From assembly GCF_026163685.1 (NCBI RefSeq), contig NZ_JAOXSR010000006.1:62001-126000 (forward strand): DNA of 64,000 nucleotides. The letters run 5' to 3'. Below, one piece after another: positions 18,723-26,978 of this stretch (positions are counted from its first letter, which is position 1; each line of letters starts with the position of its first letter). The notes beneath the pieces are model-generated. The model did not search any database. It worked only from the letters and a program-made list of their open reading frames with translations, and was not told the origin of the DNA. Source of the DNA: Oerskovia flava. GTDB lineage: Bacteria > Actinomycetota > Actinomycetes > Actinomycetales > Cellulomonadaceae. A program made the position numbers and the translations under genes.

Positions 18723-19892
18723 TCAGCGGCCGGACGTCGTGACCATGTAGTCGTCAGCCTCCGGGTCCCAGCGCAGCCGCGCCACGCCGTCGGCCTGCGC
18801 GGCCTTGCAGAACTGCAGGAACCCGCCGAAACCGAGCGCCTTCTCGCTGAACGCCGGCTGCTGCTGGCGGAGCTGGTTCTTCAGGCCCGAGAGCGCGACC
18901 GCGCCGCCCGCGTCCTCGATGACGGTGCGCAGGAGCGAGAACGCCTGCGCGAGGTCGCCCTGCTCGGGCAGCGAGACCTCGGGGTCGCCTGCGGCAGGGC
19001 CGTCCGCGAGCTCGACGACGCCCTGCTCCGCGAGGTGCCGCAGCGCCTGGCCGAACCCGCGGAAGCCGTACGCGGCCTCGCTGAACGTGGGGTCCTTGCG
19101 CAGGAGCGTGCGCTTGAGCAACGAGGCCGTGACGGCGCCGTTGGTCGACGACTGCAGGTCGGAGAGCGTCTGGGCGACCCGTACCTCGAGCGTGGGCTTC
19201 TCGACCTCGCGCTCCTCGGGCGCCTCCTGGGGCTCGGGAGCCGGCTCGGGTACGGGCGCCGGGTCGGCAGGGCGGTCCTTGTCCTGCCCGACGGCGGGCG
19301 CGGGCTCGGGCGCCGCAGCCGGCTCCGGCGCGGGGGCAGCAGGGGCGCCGCCGCGGGACCGGCCACGGCGGGGGTTGGCGGCGCGCGCGCGGTGCTCGAC
19401 CGGCTCGTCGGGGACGTCGACGCCCTCGAGCCGCTCGTAGAAGAGGAACTCGTCGCACGCGGGCGGCAGGAGCCGGGACGTCGAGTTCTCGACGCCGACC
19501 CCGATCACGCGCTTGTTGAGCTCGCGCAGCTTGTGGACGAGCGGGGTGAAGTCGCTGTCCCCCGTGCACATGACGAACGTCGAGATGTAGTCGCGCTCGA
19601 ACGCCATCTCGATCGCGTCGACGACCATCTTGATGTCCGCGGCGTTCTTGCGCGAGGCGCCCATGCGCTGCGGCATCTCGATGAGCTCGACCTGGTGACG
19701 GGTCAGTGCGCGGCGGTCCTCGTCGAAGTAGGACCAGTCCGCGTAGGCGCGGCGGACGACGACCCGGCCGCGGACGGCGAGGGCGTCAGCGATGGGACCG
19801 AAGTCGAACGCCATCCCCCCGAGGTGCTCCCGCGCACCGAGCGCGAGGTTGTCGTAGTCGAGGAAGACGGCCAGGCGCTCTTCGGGATCCAT
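18723..19892 (-). CDS. NYN-domain RNase-like protein with two LOTUS/OST-HTH domains
   Basis: Likely RNA-binding nuclease. The NYN (PIN-like, DUF88/LabA) domain fills residues 5-160, with acidic residues in FLDYDNLA (D12, D14), a lysine-containing ADIKMVVD and TGDSDFTPLV. A Pro/Ala-rich linker follows (about 170-240), then two tandem OST-HTH/LOTUS-like repeats (about 242-315 and 320-380), each with a conserved SEAAYGFRGFGQ or SEKALGFGGFLQ block. LOTUS domains bind RNA or G-quadruplexes in other systems. TAGGCT lies 6 bases before the ATG at 19892. Confidence 0.85.
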   Translation of the reverse strand: MDPEERLAVFLDYDNLALGAREHLGGMAFDFGPIADALAVRGRVVVRRAYADWSYFDEDRRALTRHQVELIEMPQRMGASRKNAADIKMVVDAIEMAFERDYISTFVMCTGDSDFTPLVHKLRELNKRVIGVGVENSTSRLLPPACDEFLFYERLEGVDVPDEPVEHRARAANPRRGRSRGGAPAAPAPEPAAAPEPAPAVGQDKDRPADPAPVPEPAPEPQEAPEEREVEKPTLEVRVAQTLSDLQSSTNGAVTASLLKRTLLRKDPTFSEAAYGFRGFGQALRHLAEQGVVELADGPAAGDPEVSLPEQGDLAQAFSLLRTVIEDAGGAVALSGLKNQLRQQQPAFSEKALGFGGFLQFCKAAQADGVARLRWDPEADDYMVTTSGR

Positions 19893-19934
19893 ACCGCCAG
19901 CCTAGGTCCCACCACCCCCCGGCGCCCCACCCCC

Positions 19935-19994
19935 GCCGAACAGGCGGTTTCTCGGCAGGATCGCGCGATCGTGCCGAGAAACCGCCTGTTCGGC
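19935..19994. repeat. 60-bp inverted repeat, copy A
   Basis: Perfect 23-base arms (19935-19957 and 19972-19994, arm begins GCCGAACAGGCGG) around a 14-base centre that contains the palindrome GATCGCGCGATC. A C-rich tract precedes it. A near-identical copy lies at 25556-25615; the two differ at 3 of 60 positions and bracket the sugar-uptake locus. Confidence 0.9.
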
Positions 19995-20040
19995 ACCGGG
20001 GGCTCTTGACGGGGCCGGTAGGGAGGTGCACACTCAAGGT

Positions 20041-20056
20041 GTTCAATCGATTTAGC
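20041..20056. promoter_or_regulatory. Candidate LacI operator
   Basis: The palindrome AATCGATT (20045-20052), with matching outer positions in GTTCAATCGATTTAGC, has the central CG typical of LacI sites. It lies 36 bases upstream of the LacI gene start and downstream of TTGACG (20006-20011), so it would give autorepression. Confidence 0.45.
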
Positions 20057-20091
20057 AGACCTACCGATCTCACGAGGAAGTGGGTGATCAC

Positions 20092-21144
20092 ATGGGGCGG
20101 GTCCGGATCTCCGACGTCGCCGCCGCCGCCGGCGTCTCGACCAGCACGGTGTCCCTCGTGCTCAACGACCGGGACGTCCGCATCCCGCACGAGACCCGCG
20201 AGCGCGTCCGCCGTGCCGCCGCCGAGGTCGGGTACTCCCCCAACACCGTCGCCCGCGGGCTGCGCATGCAGCGCACCCGGACCATCGGGCTCATCTCCGA
20301 CACCATCGCCACGACGCCGTTCGCCGGCCGCATGCTCGCCGGCGCCCAGGACGCCGCGCGGGAGCACGGCTACCTCGTCTTCCTCGTCGACACCGAGAGC
20401 GACCCGCAGGTCGAGCAGGACGCCATCCGCGCGCTCACGGGCCAGCAGGTCGACGCCATGATCTACGCCGCGATGTGGCACCGGGTCGTGGACGTGCCGA
20501 AGGGCCTGCCCGCCGGGACCGTCTTCCTGGACTGCCGGCCGGCGACGGGCGACTTCTCCGCCGTCGTGCCCGACGACCGCGAGGGCGGGGTGTCGGCGGT
20601 GCGCGAGCTCGTCGCGGCCGGCCACCGCCGCATCGCCTACCTCGACGTCGACGAGCCGGAACCGCCCGTCGCGTCCGCGCTGCGTCACGAGGGCTACCTG
20701 GCGGTGCTCGCCGAGGCGGGCATCGAGCCCGACCCCGCGCTGCACGTGCGGGGCGAGACGTCGGCCGCCGGCGGACGGCAGACGACCGAGCGCCTCCTCG
20801 ACCTGCCCGCGGACCGCAGGCCGACGGCGATCTTCTGCTTCAACGACCGGATGGCCGCGGGCGTCTACGTCGCCGCGCACCGCCGGGGACTGGAGATCCC
20901 GCGCGACCTGTCCGTCGTCGGCTACGACGACCAGCAGCTGGTCGCGGGCGAGCTCGACCCGCCCCTGACGACCATCGCGCTCCCCCACTACGAGATGGGT
21001 CGCTGGGCGACAGAGGTCGCCCTCGGGGTCCGCGCGCACGAGGCGCCCCGCAGCACCCGGCTCATGCCGTGCCCGATCGTGCGTCGGGACTCCGTGAGCT
21101 CGCCGCCGGCAGCAGCTACCAACTCCAGCCGGCGACGAGCCTGA
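20092..21144 (+). CDS. LacI family transcriptional regulator
   Basis: Sugar-responsive repressor of 350 residues. The N-terminal HTH (RISDVAAAAGVSTSTVSLVLND, in two halves) is followed by the hinge helix NTVARGLRMQRT and a periplasmic-binding-like sugar domain with CFNDRMAAGVYVAAHRRGLEIP and DLSVVGYDD. It heads a locus with a sugar ABC importer and a glycosidase, which it presumably controls. I prefer ATG 20092 with GAGGAAG upstream; GTG 20080 in frame is possible. Confidence 0.9.
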   Translation: MGRVRISDVAAAAGVSTSTVSLVLNDRDVRIPHETRERVRRAAAEVGYSPNTVARGLRMQRTRTIGLISDTIATTPFAGRMLAGAQDAAREHGYLVFLVDTESDPQVEQDAIRALTGQQVDAMIYAAMWHRVVDVPKGLPAGTVFLDCRPATGDFSAVVPDDREGGVSAVRELVAAGHRRIAYLDVDEPEPPVASALRHEGYLAVLAEAGIEPDPALHVRGETSAAGGRQTTERLLDLPADRRPTAIFCFNDRMAAGVYVAAHRRGLEIPRDLSVVGYDDQQLVAGELDPPLTTIALPHYEMGRWATEVALGVRAHEAPRSTRLMPCPIVRRDSVSSPPAAATNSSRRRA

Positions 21145-21180
21145 CACAACCCTGTGCCCGCCGACGGCGGACACCGAGCG

Positions 21181-21206
21181 GTGACCCGACGTGGAGGTCG
21201 GGTCAC
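21181..21206 (+). terminator. Hairpin between lacI-type gene and binding protein gene
   Basis: GTGACCCGAC and GTCGGGTCAC form a perfect 10-base stem with a 6-base loop. No U-tract follows. It may end the regulator transcript or stabilise the downstream mRNA. Confidence 0.5.
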
Positions 21207-21224
21207 CAAGAGAGGAAACCCCAG

Positions 21225-22520
21225 ATGAACCGCAGATCCCTCCTGACGATCGTATCCGCGACCGCGGTCTCGGCCCTCGCACTCACCGCGTGCGGGCAGG
21301 CCGGGCAGGGCGGCGCCACCCCCGGCGACGGCGACGGACCCGTCGAGCTGAGCATGTGGACCCACTCGGCGGGCAACCCGGCCGAGCTCGAGGTCTACCA
21401 GCAGATCATCGAGGACTTCAACGCGTCCCAGGACGAGTACGTGGTCGTCGAGGAGTCGTTCCCCCAGGGCGCGTACAACGACGCGATCGTCGCGGCCGCC
21501 GCGGCGGGCGACCTCCCGTGCCTGCTCGACATGGACGGCCCCATCGTGCCGAACTGGGCCTGGGCCGGGTACATCCAGCCGCTCGGGCTCCCGACGGAGA
21601 TCACCGACGCCCTGCTGCCCACCGCGGTGGGCACCTACCAGGACGAGATCTACTCGGCCGGGTACTGGGACGCCGCGCTCTCGGTCTTCGCACGCCAGTC
21701 GGTGCTCGAGGAGAACGACATCCGCATCCCCACGACGGACGAGCCGTGGACGATCGACGAGTTCGACGCCGCGCTCGCCACGCTCCAGGACGCCGGCTAC
21801 GACACACCGCTCGACATCGGCGCCGAGGACACCGGCGAGTGGTGGTCCTACGCCTACTCGCCCATGCTCCAGAGCGCGGGCGGCGACCTCGTCGACCGCA
21901 GCACGATGCTCACGGCCGACGGCGCCCTCAACGGCCCCGAGGCCGTCGAGTTCTTCACCTGGTTCCAGGACGCTTTCACCGCCGGCTACACGAGCAGCTC
22001 GGGGACCATCGGCAACGAGGAGTTCAACAACGACGAGGCAGCGCTCAGCTACACGGGCGTCTGGAACGCGATGGACTCGCTCGACGCCGTCGGTGACGAC
22101 CTGCTGATCCTTCCCCCGCCGGACTTCGGGCAGGGCGTGACGATCGGCGGCGGGTCGTGGCAGTGGGGCATCTCGGCCTCCTGCGACGCGACGGACGGCG
22201 CCCGCGCATACCTGGAGTTCAGCTTCGCCGACGAGTACCTCACCGAGTTCAGCGACAAGCAGGTCGTCATCCCGGCGACAGCGAGCGCGGTCGAGGCGTC
22301 CGAGCACTTCTCCGAGGACGGCGCCCTGCGACCGTTCGTCGAGCTCTCCGAGCGCTTCGCCCTCGCCCGGCCGGAGACCCCGGCCTACCCCGTGATCTCC
22401 TCGACGTTCGAGAAGGCCGGCAAGGACATCATGAACGGCGCCGACGTGCAGTCGACGCTCGACACGGCGGTCCGCGAGATCGACGCCAACATCGAGTCGA
22501 ACGACGGGTACGGCTTCTGA
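21225..22520 (+). CDS. Sugar ABC transporter substrate-binding lipoprotein
   Basis: Captures the sugar outside the membrane. The 431-residue preprotein has a lipoprotein signal ending LTAC (Cys23 the lipidated residue), then an extracellular solute-binding family 1 fold (MSMWTHSAGNP-type start, NEEFNNDEAALSYTGVWN in the hinge region). AGAGGAAA lies before the ATG at 21225. It is followed by a strong intercistronic hairpin and two permease genes; no ATPase is encoded, so a shared MsiK-type ATPase is expected. Confidence 0.92.
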   Translation: MNRRSLLTIVSATAVSALALTACGQAGQGGATPGDGDGPVELSMWTHSAGNPAELEVYQQIIEDFNASQDEYVVVEESFPQGAYNDAIVAAAAAGDLPCLLDMDGPIVPNWAWAGYIQPLGLPTEITDALLPTAVGTYQDEIYSAGYWDAALSVFARQSVLEENDIRIPTTDEPWTIDEFDAALATLQDAGYDTPLDIGAEDTGEWWSYAYSPMLQSAGGDLVDRSTMLTADGALNGPEAVEFFTWFQDAFTAGYTSSSGTIGNEEFNNDEAALSYTGVWNAMDSLDAVGDDLLILPPPDFGQGVTIGGGSWQWGISASCDATDGARAYLEFSFADEYLTEFSDKQVVIPATASAVEASEHFSEDGALRPFVELSERFALARPETPAYPVISSTFEKAGKDIMNGADVQSTLDTAVREIDANIESNDGYGF

Positions 22521-22536
22521 GCCGACCGTCCCCGAT

Positions 22537-22566
22537 CGGCGGGGGCGGTGAGAGCCGCCCCCGCCG
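22537..22566 (+). terminator. Intercistronic GC-rich hairpin after the binding protein gene
   Basis: Two 12-base arms (22537-22548 and 22555-22566) with a 6-base loop form a very stable stem between the binding-protein stop and the first permease. Such hairpins usually raise binding protein over permease by partial termination or 3' mRNA protection. Confidence 0.65.
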
Positions 22567-22581
22567 GAACGGACGTGCACC

Positions 22582-23562
22582 ATGACGACGTCAACCGCAC
22601 CCTCGACCCCCTCTCTCCCGCCCACCCCACCGATCACCGACGGTGAGCCGCCCGTCGCGCCACCGGGCCGCCGTCGGGCCTCCGCGTCGCAGCGCGGCGA
22701 GCGCCGCGCCGGGCTCGCGATGGCCGCCCCCGCGGCGATCCTGCTCCTGCTGTTCCTCGTCGTGCCGGTGCTCCTCGCGTTCGGGCTCTCCGTCACGAAC
22801 GCCCGGCTCATCTCGCCGAACCCGCCGCGGTTCGTCGGCCTCGACAACTTTGTGCGTGCGTTCGCCGCGGACCCCGTGTTCGTGCGCTCGCTCATCAACA
22901 CGTTCCTGTTCGCCGTGGTCGTCGTACCCGTGCAGGCGGGACTCGGCCTGTTCCTCGCGGTCCTGGTGAACCAGAAGATCAGGGGCGTCACGGCGTTCCG
23001 CGTGATCTTCTTCATCCCGGTGGTCACGTCGATCGTCGTCGTGTCGATCCTCTGGCGGTTCATGTACCGCGAGGACGGGCTCGTGAACTCGTTCATCGAC
23101 ACGATCACGTTCGGCGCCTGGCAGGGAACCGCCTGGCTCGAGAACCCCAGCACGGCGCTGGGGGCGATCATCGTGCTGTCGATCTGGCAGGCCGTGGGCT
23201 TCCACATGCTCATCTGGTTGTCGGGCCTGCAGACCATCCCCGAGGAGCTCTACGAGGCGGCGCGGATGGACGGCGCGAGCCCGTGGCAGCTGTTCGCCAA
23301 CGTCACCTGGCCGGGGCTGCGTTCCACGATGGTCTTCGTCCTCGTGACGATCACCATCGCGGCGCTGGGCCTGTTCGTCCAGATCGACGTGATGACCCAG
23401 GGCGGCCCCGTGAACTCGACGACGACGCTGGTCTACCACGCGGTGCGCAAGGGATACCGCGAGCAGGAGACGGGCTACGGGGCGGCGATCTCGCTGATCT
23501 TCTTCGTCCTCGTCCTCATCATCGCGCTCGTGCAGCGGTACCTGACCCGAGACAAGGACTGA
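22582..23562 (+). CDS. Sugar ABC transporter permease (MalF/UgpA type)
   Basis: First membrane subunit of the importer, 326 residues with six predicted helices beginning near residue 48. The EAA loop that contacts the ATPase reads EELYEAARMDGASPWQLFANVTWP. A 45-residue Pro/Ser/Thr-rich cytosolic N-terminus precedes the first helix. It is followed after 3 bases by the second permease. Confidence 0.92.
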   Translation: MTTSTAPSTPSLPPTPPITDGEPPVAPPGRRRASASQRGERRAGLAMAAPAAILLLLFLVVPVLLAFGLSVTNARLISPNPPRFVGLDNFVRAFAADPVFVRSLINTFLFAVVVVPVQAGLGLFLAVLVNQKIRGVTAFRVIFFIPVVTSIVVVSILWRFMYREDGLVNSFIDTITFGAWQGTAWLENPSTALGAIIVLSIWQAVGFHMLIWLSGLQTIPEELYEAARMDGASPWQLFANVTWPGLRSTMVFVLVTITIAALGLFVQIDVMTQGGPVNSTTTLVYHAVRKGYREQETGYGAAISLIFFVLVLIIALVQRYLTRDKD

Positions 23563-23565
23563 GCC

Positions 23566-24534
23566 ATGACCACCGTCTCCCCGCACCTGCGGGACACCGG
23601 CAAGAAGTCCGGCAAGAAGTCCGGCAAGGACGCCGACAAGGACGGGGGCGCCGGCGCGCACGGCGTCCGCACCCGTCGCAGGATCGCGTCCTACCTCACG
23701 ATGACGCTCCTGGCCGTCGTCTTCCTCTTCCCGCTCGTCTTCATGTTCGTCTCGAGCCTCAAGCCGGACGCGCAGATCTTGTCGGACTCGAACTCGCTGC
23801 GGGCGTTCGTCCCCACCGGGGACATCAGCCTCGACAACTACTTCGGGGTGTTCGACCGGGTGCCCGTCGCCCGGTTCCTCTTCAACTCCGTCCTCGTCAC
23901 GGTCCTCGTCGTGGGGATCGGGCTGGTCGTCAACAGCATGGCCGGCTTCGCGCTCTCCCGGCTGCAGTGGAAGGGCCGCGCCCTCGTCCTCAGCGTCGTC
24001 ATCGCGACCCTCATCGTGCCCTTCGAGACGATCGCCGTCCCGATGGTCTACTGGGTCTCGAAGCTGCCGACCCTCGTCATGGAGGGCGGGGTGCTCAAGT
24101 ACGACTTCGGCTGGCTGAACTCGTACCACGTGCAGATCGTGCCGTTCATCGCGAACGCGTTCTCGATCTTCCTGTTCACCCAGTACTTCTCGACGATCCC
24201 GAAGTCGCTCGACGAGGCCGCCCGTATCGACGGCGCCGGCTGGTTCACGATCTACCGCAAGATCGTCGCCCCGCTCGCGGGACCGGCGTTCGCGACGGTC
24301 GCGATCCTCACCTTCCTGCCGGCGTGGAACCAGTACCTGTGGCCGCTCATGGTCGTGCAGACCGAGGAGCTCCGACCCGTGATGGTCGGCATGCAGTACT
24401 TCTTCCAGCTCAACACGGCCTGGGGCGAGGTCATGGCGTACACGTCGCTCATCACACTGCCGGTCCTGCTCGTCTTCCTGTCCTTCCAGCGCGCGTTCGT
24501 CAGCAGCGTCGCCGCCAGCGGGGTCAAGGGCTGA
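23566..24534 (+). CDS. Sugar ABC transporter permease (MalG/UgpE type)
   Basis: Second membrane subunit, 322 residues and six helices. Its EAA loop is KSLDEAARIDGAGWFTIYRKIV. The N-terminal 30 residues are unusually lysine-rich, with a KKSG repeat, and are not part of the fold. Coupled to the first permease by a 3-base gap. Confidence 0.92.
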   Translation: MTTVSPHLRDTGKKSGKKSGKDADKDGGAGAHGVRTRRRIASYLTMTLLAVVFLFPLVFMFVSSLKPDAQILSDSNSLRAFVPTGDISLDNYFGVFDRVPVARFLFNSVLVTVLVVGIGLVVNSMAGFALSRLQWKGRALVLSVVIATLIVPFETIAVPMVYWVSKLPTLVMEGGVLKYDFGWLNSYHVQIVPFIANAFSIFLFTQYFSTIPKSLDEAARIDGAGWFTIYRKIVAPLAGPAFATVAILTFLPAWNQYLWPLMVVQTEELRPVMVGMQYFFQLNTAWGEVMAYTSLITLPVLLVFLSFQRAFVSSVAASGVKG

Positions 24535-24560
24535 CCCGGCTGCGCCGCCGCGCAGCCGGG
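24535..24560 (+). terminator. Hairpin after permease genes
   Basis: CCCGGCTGCG (24535-24544) pairs perfectly with CGCAGCCGGG (24551-24560) immediately after the permease stop. Without a U-tract it could be an attenuating or protecting hairpin before the glycosidase gene rather than a full terminator. Confidence 0.5.
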
Positions 24561-24592
24561 CACCACCCCGCCACCAGCTCGAAAGGGTCCAC

Positions 24593-25534
24593 ATGTTCAC
24601 GCTTCCCGACTCCTGGGTGTGGGACTTCTGGCTCGCCGACGACGGCGAGCAGCACCACCTCTTCTTCCTCTACGCCTCACGCGCCCTGCACGACCCCGAG
24701 GCCCGCCACTACCGAGCGTCGATCGGGCACGCGGTCTCCGACGACCTCGTCACGTGGACGCGGGTCACCGACGCCCTGGTCCGCAGCGACGCACCGGCGT
24801 GGGACGACCTCGCGACCTGGACCGGGTCCGTCGTCCGGCACGACGACGGCACCTGGTTCCTCTTCTACACCGGCTCCACCCGCGCGCTCGACAGCAACGT
24901 CCAGCGCATCGGCTACGCGACGTCGTCGGACCTCCTCACCTGGCACAAGGCACCGGAGAACCCGGTCCTGGAGGCCGACGGCCACTGGTACGAGACCCTC
25001 GCCGACGGGCAGTGGCACGACGAGGCGTTCCGTGACCCGTGGGTGCTCGCCGACCCGGGCGGGGACGGCTGGCACATGCTCCTCACCGCGCGCGGCCGGA
25101 CCGGACCTGCCCACGACCGGGGCGTCGTCGGGCACGCGTGGTCCCCGGACCTGCGCACCTGGGAGCTGCGACCGCCGCTCAGCGTGCCGGGGCAGGGATT
25201 CGGCCAGCTTGAGGTCATGCAGGTCGAGGTGGTCGACGGCGTCCCCGTCCTCCTGTTCTCGTGCGTCGCCTCCGACATGTCCGAGTCCCGACGCGTCGGG
25301 ACGACGGGCGGGGTGTGGGCGGCGCGCGCCGACTCGCTCCTCGGCCCGTACGACGTCGCGGGCGCATGGCAGCTCACCGACTCACGCTGGTACAGCGGCC
25401 GGCTCGCGCAGCAGCGCGACGGCACGTGGGTCCTGCTGGCGTTCCGGCACGACGGCCCGGACGGCCGGTTCGTCGGCGGTGTCGGCGACCCCGTGCCGGT
25501 CCACTGGCAGGACGGCCGCCTCCTCCCCTCCTGA
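24593..25534 (+). CDS. Intracellular glycoside hydrolase, GH32/GH43-like five-bladed propeller
   Basis: Predicted to cleave the imported sugar inside the cell. The 313-residue protein lacks a signal peptide. VWDFWLADDGEQHH near the start resembles the nucleophile region WxxDPNG of GH32, WTGSVV the next blade, and AFRDPWV the RDP motif; the third acidic residue may be in GQLEVMQVEV. It is shorter than classical GH32 enzymes (about 450-500) because the beta-sandwich is missing, so a GH43-like or other clan J/F activity is possible. GAAAGGG precedes the ATG. Fructosides or arabinosides are the likely substrates, as an inference. Confidence 0.72.
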   Translation: MFTLPDSWVWDFWLADDGEQHHLFFLYASRALHDPEARHYRASIGHAVSDDLVTWTRVTDALVRSDAPAWDDLATWTGSVVRHDDGTWFLFYTGSTRALDSNVQRIGYATSSDLLTWHKAPENPVLEADGHWYETLADGQWHDEAFRDPWVLADPGGDGWHMLLTARGRTGPAHDRGVVGHAWSPDLRTWELRPPLSVPGQGFGQLEVMQVEVVDGVPVLLFSCVASDMSESRRVGTTGGVWAARADSLLGPYDVAGAWQLTDSRWYSGRLAQQRDGTWVLLAFRHDGPDGRFVGGVGDPVPVHWQDGRLLPS

Positions 25535-25555
25535 CCCCCTCCCACCCCCCAGCCC

Positions 25556-25615
25556 GCCGAACAGGCGGCTTCTCGGCAGGATCGCGCGTGCGTGCCGAGA
25601 AACCGCCTGTTCGGC
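25556..25615. repeat. 60-bp inverted repeat, copy B
   Basis: Arms 25556-25578 and 25593-25615 match copy A at 19935-19994. The right arm is identical, the left arm has one change (C at 25569) and the centre two. As in copy A, one side is flanked by C-rich and the other by G-rich tracts. Confidence 0.9.
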
Positions 25616-25646
25616 GGGGTGGGGTGGGGTGGGGTGGGGGCCGGGG
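25615..25646 (+). other. G-tract run with G-quadruplex potential
   Basis: Six GGGG-type runs spaced by single T residues and then CC follow the right arm of copy B. At least four equally spaced G4 tracts meet the usual quadruplex rule on the coding strand, just upstream of the MFS promoter. Confidence 0.55.
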
Positions 25647-25656
25647 AGGTCGTTGT

Positions 25657-25689
25657 GTACGAGCGTACGCTTGGGGTGTACGATCGTAC
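25657..25689. promoter_or_regulatory. Tandem palindromic operators over the MFS promoter
   Basis: GTACGATCGTAC at 25678-25689 is a perfect 12-base palindrome. GTACGAGCGTAC at 25657-25668 is the same word with one change. Centres are 21 bases apart, two helical turns, and TACGAT (25679-25684) is also a -10 box 7 bases before the ATG. The TetR gene at the end of this operon is the obvious candidate regulator. Confidence 0.65.
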
Positions 25690-25691
25690 GC

Positions 25692-26978
25692 ATGTCTGTG
25701 ACCACCGTTGCGCGGCCTTCGACCGTCGACCGGCGCGCGCGGGGGGCGGTCGCCGCCCTGTTCCTCACGAACGGCGCGCTGCTCGCCAACCTCGTGCCGC
25801 GCTATCCCGAGGTCAAGGACGCGCTCGACCTCACCAACACCGCCTACGGACTCGCGGTCGCCGCCTTCCCTGCCGGCGCGATCGCGGCAGGGTTGGCGGC
25901 CGCGACGCTCGTGCGCCGGTTCGGCTCGGCGCGGGTCGCCGTCGCAGGCACGGTCCTGACGGGCGTCGGGATCCTGCTCGCCGGGCTGGCGCCGGCCCTG
26001 CCCCTGCTCGTCGTCGCGCTCTTCGCCGCGGGCGCGATGGACGCGTTCACCGACGTCGCGCAGAACGCCCACGGTCTGCGGGTCCAGCGCCGCTACGGAC
26101 GCTCGATCATCAACGGCTTCCACGCGCTCTGGTCGATCGGCGCCGTGCTGGGCGGCGCGACGGCCGCCGCCGCGATCGCCCTCGACATCCCCCTCGGCGC
26201 GCACCTCGCGGGCACCGCCGTGCTCTTCTCCGTCGTCGCCCTCGTCGCGCTGCGGTCGTGCCTCCCGGGTCTCGACGACGCCCCGGAGGGGGCGGCGCAC
26301 CTCCCGGCGGGCGCGGGCGCGCCAGCCGCCCCCGACGTGTCCACGGGTTCGACCTCACGGACGTCGCGGTCCGGCGTCCCCGGACGCACCGTCCTCGTCC
26401 TCGTCGCCCTCGTGCTCGTCGCGGTCGCCGGGACGCTCGTCGAGGACGCGGGCATCACGTGGAGCGCGGTCTACCTCTCGGGTTCGCTCGGGGCACCGGC
26501 GACGCTCGCCGCAGCCGGGTTCGTCGCACTCGTGGGTGCGCAGTTCGTCGGGCGCCTCGTCGGCGACCGTATGGTCGACCGCTTCGGTCAGCGCTCCGTC
26601 GCCCGCGGCGGCGGGCTGCTCGTCGCCCTCGGCACGGGCCTCGCGCTCGCCGTCCCGACCGTGCCGGGCACCATCGCCGGCTTCGCGGCCGCCGGGTTCG
26701 GCGTCGCCACGCTCGTGCCGGCAGCCATGCAGCAGGCCGACGAGCTGCCCGGCCTCCGCACCGGGACGGGTCTCACGCTCGTCTCGTGGCTCATGCGGCT
26801 CGGCTTCCTGCTGTCCCCGCCGGTCGTGGGCCTCGTCGCGGACGCGACCAGCCTGCGGGCAGGCCTGCTCGTCCTGCCCCTGGCCGGCGCGCTCGTCGTG
26901 CTGCTGGCCGGCGTCCTGCCCGCACGCCGCACCGCCGCCACCCCACGCCCCCGCACGACCGAGGAGGTCCCCGCATGA
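25692..26978 (+). CDS. MFS transporter
   Basis: A 428-residue major facilitator with 12 predicted helices, probably an exporter. The family signature-like GAMDAFTDVAQNAHGLRVQ and RSIINGFHALWSIGAVLGG resemble YbjJ/inner-membrane MFS proteins, like the paralogue at 46432-47682. It has no ribosome site; the ATG lies 7 bases after the -10-like TACGAT, so it is probably leaderless. Its stop overlaps the next start (ATGA), and a TetR gene ends the operon. Confidence 0.88.
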   Translation: MSVTTVARPSTVDRRARGAVAALFLTNGALLANLVPRYPEVKDALDLTNTAYGLAVAAFPAGAIAAGLAAATLVRRFGSARVAVAGTVLTGVGILLAGLAPALPLLVVALFAAGAMDAFTDVAQNAHGLRVQRRYGRSIINGFHALWSIGAVLGGATAAAAIALDIPLGAHLAGTAVLFSVVALVALRSCLPGLDDAPEGAAHLPAGAGAPAAPDVSTGSTSRTSRSGVPGRTVLVLVALVLVAVAGTLVEDAGITWSAVYLSGSLGAPATLAAAGFVALVGAQFVGRLVGDRMVDRFGQRSVARGGGLLVALGTGLALAVPTVPGTIAGFAAAGFGVATLVPAAMQQADELPGLRTGTGLTLVSWLMRLGFLLSPPVVGLVADATSLRAGLLVLPLAGALVVLLAGVLPARRTAATPRPRTTEEVPA

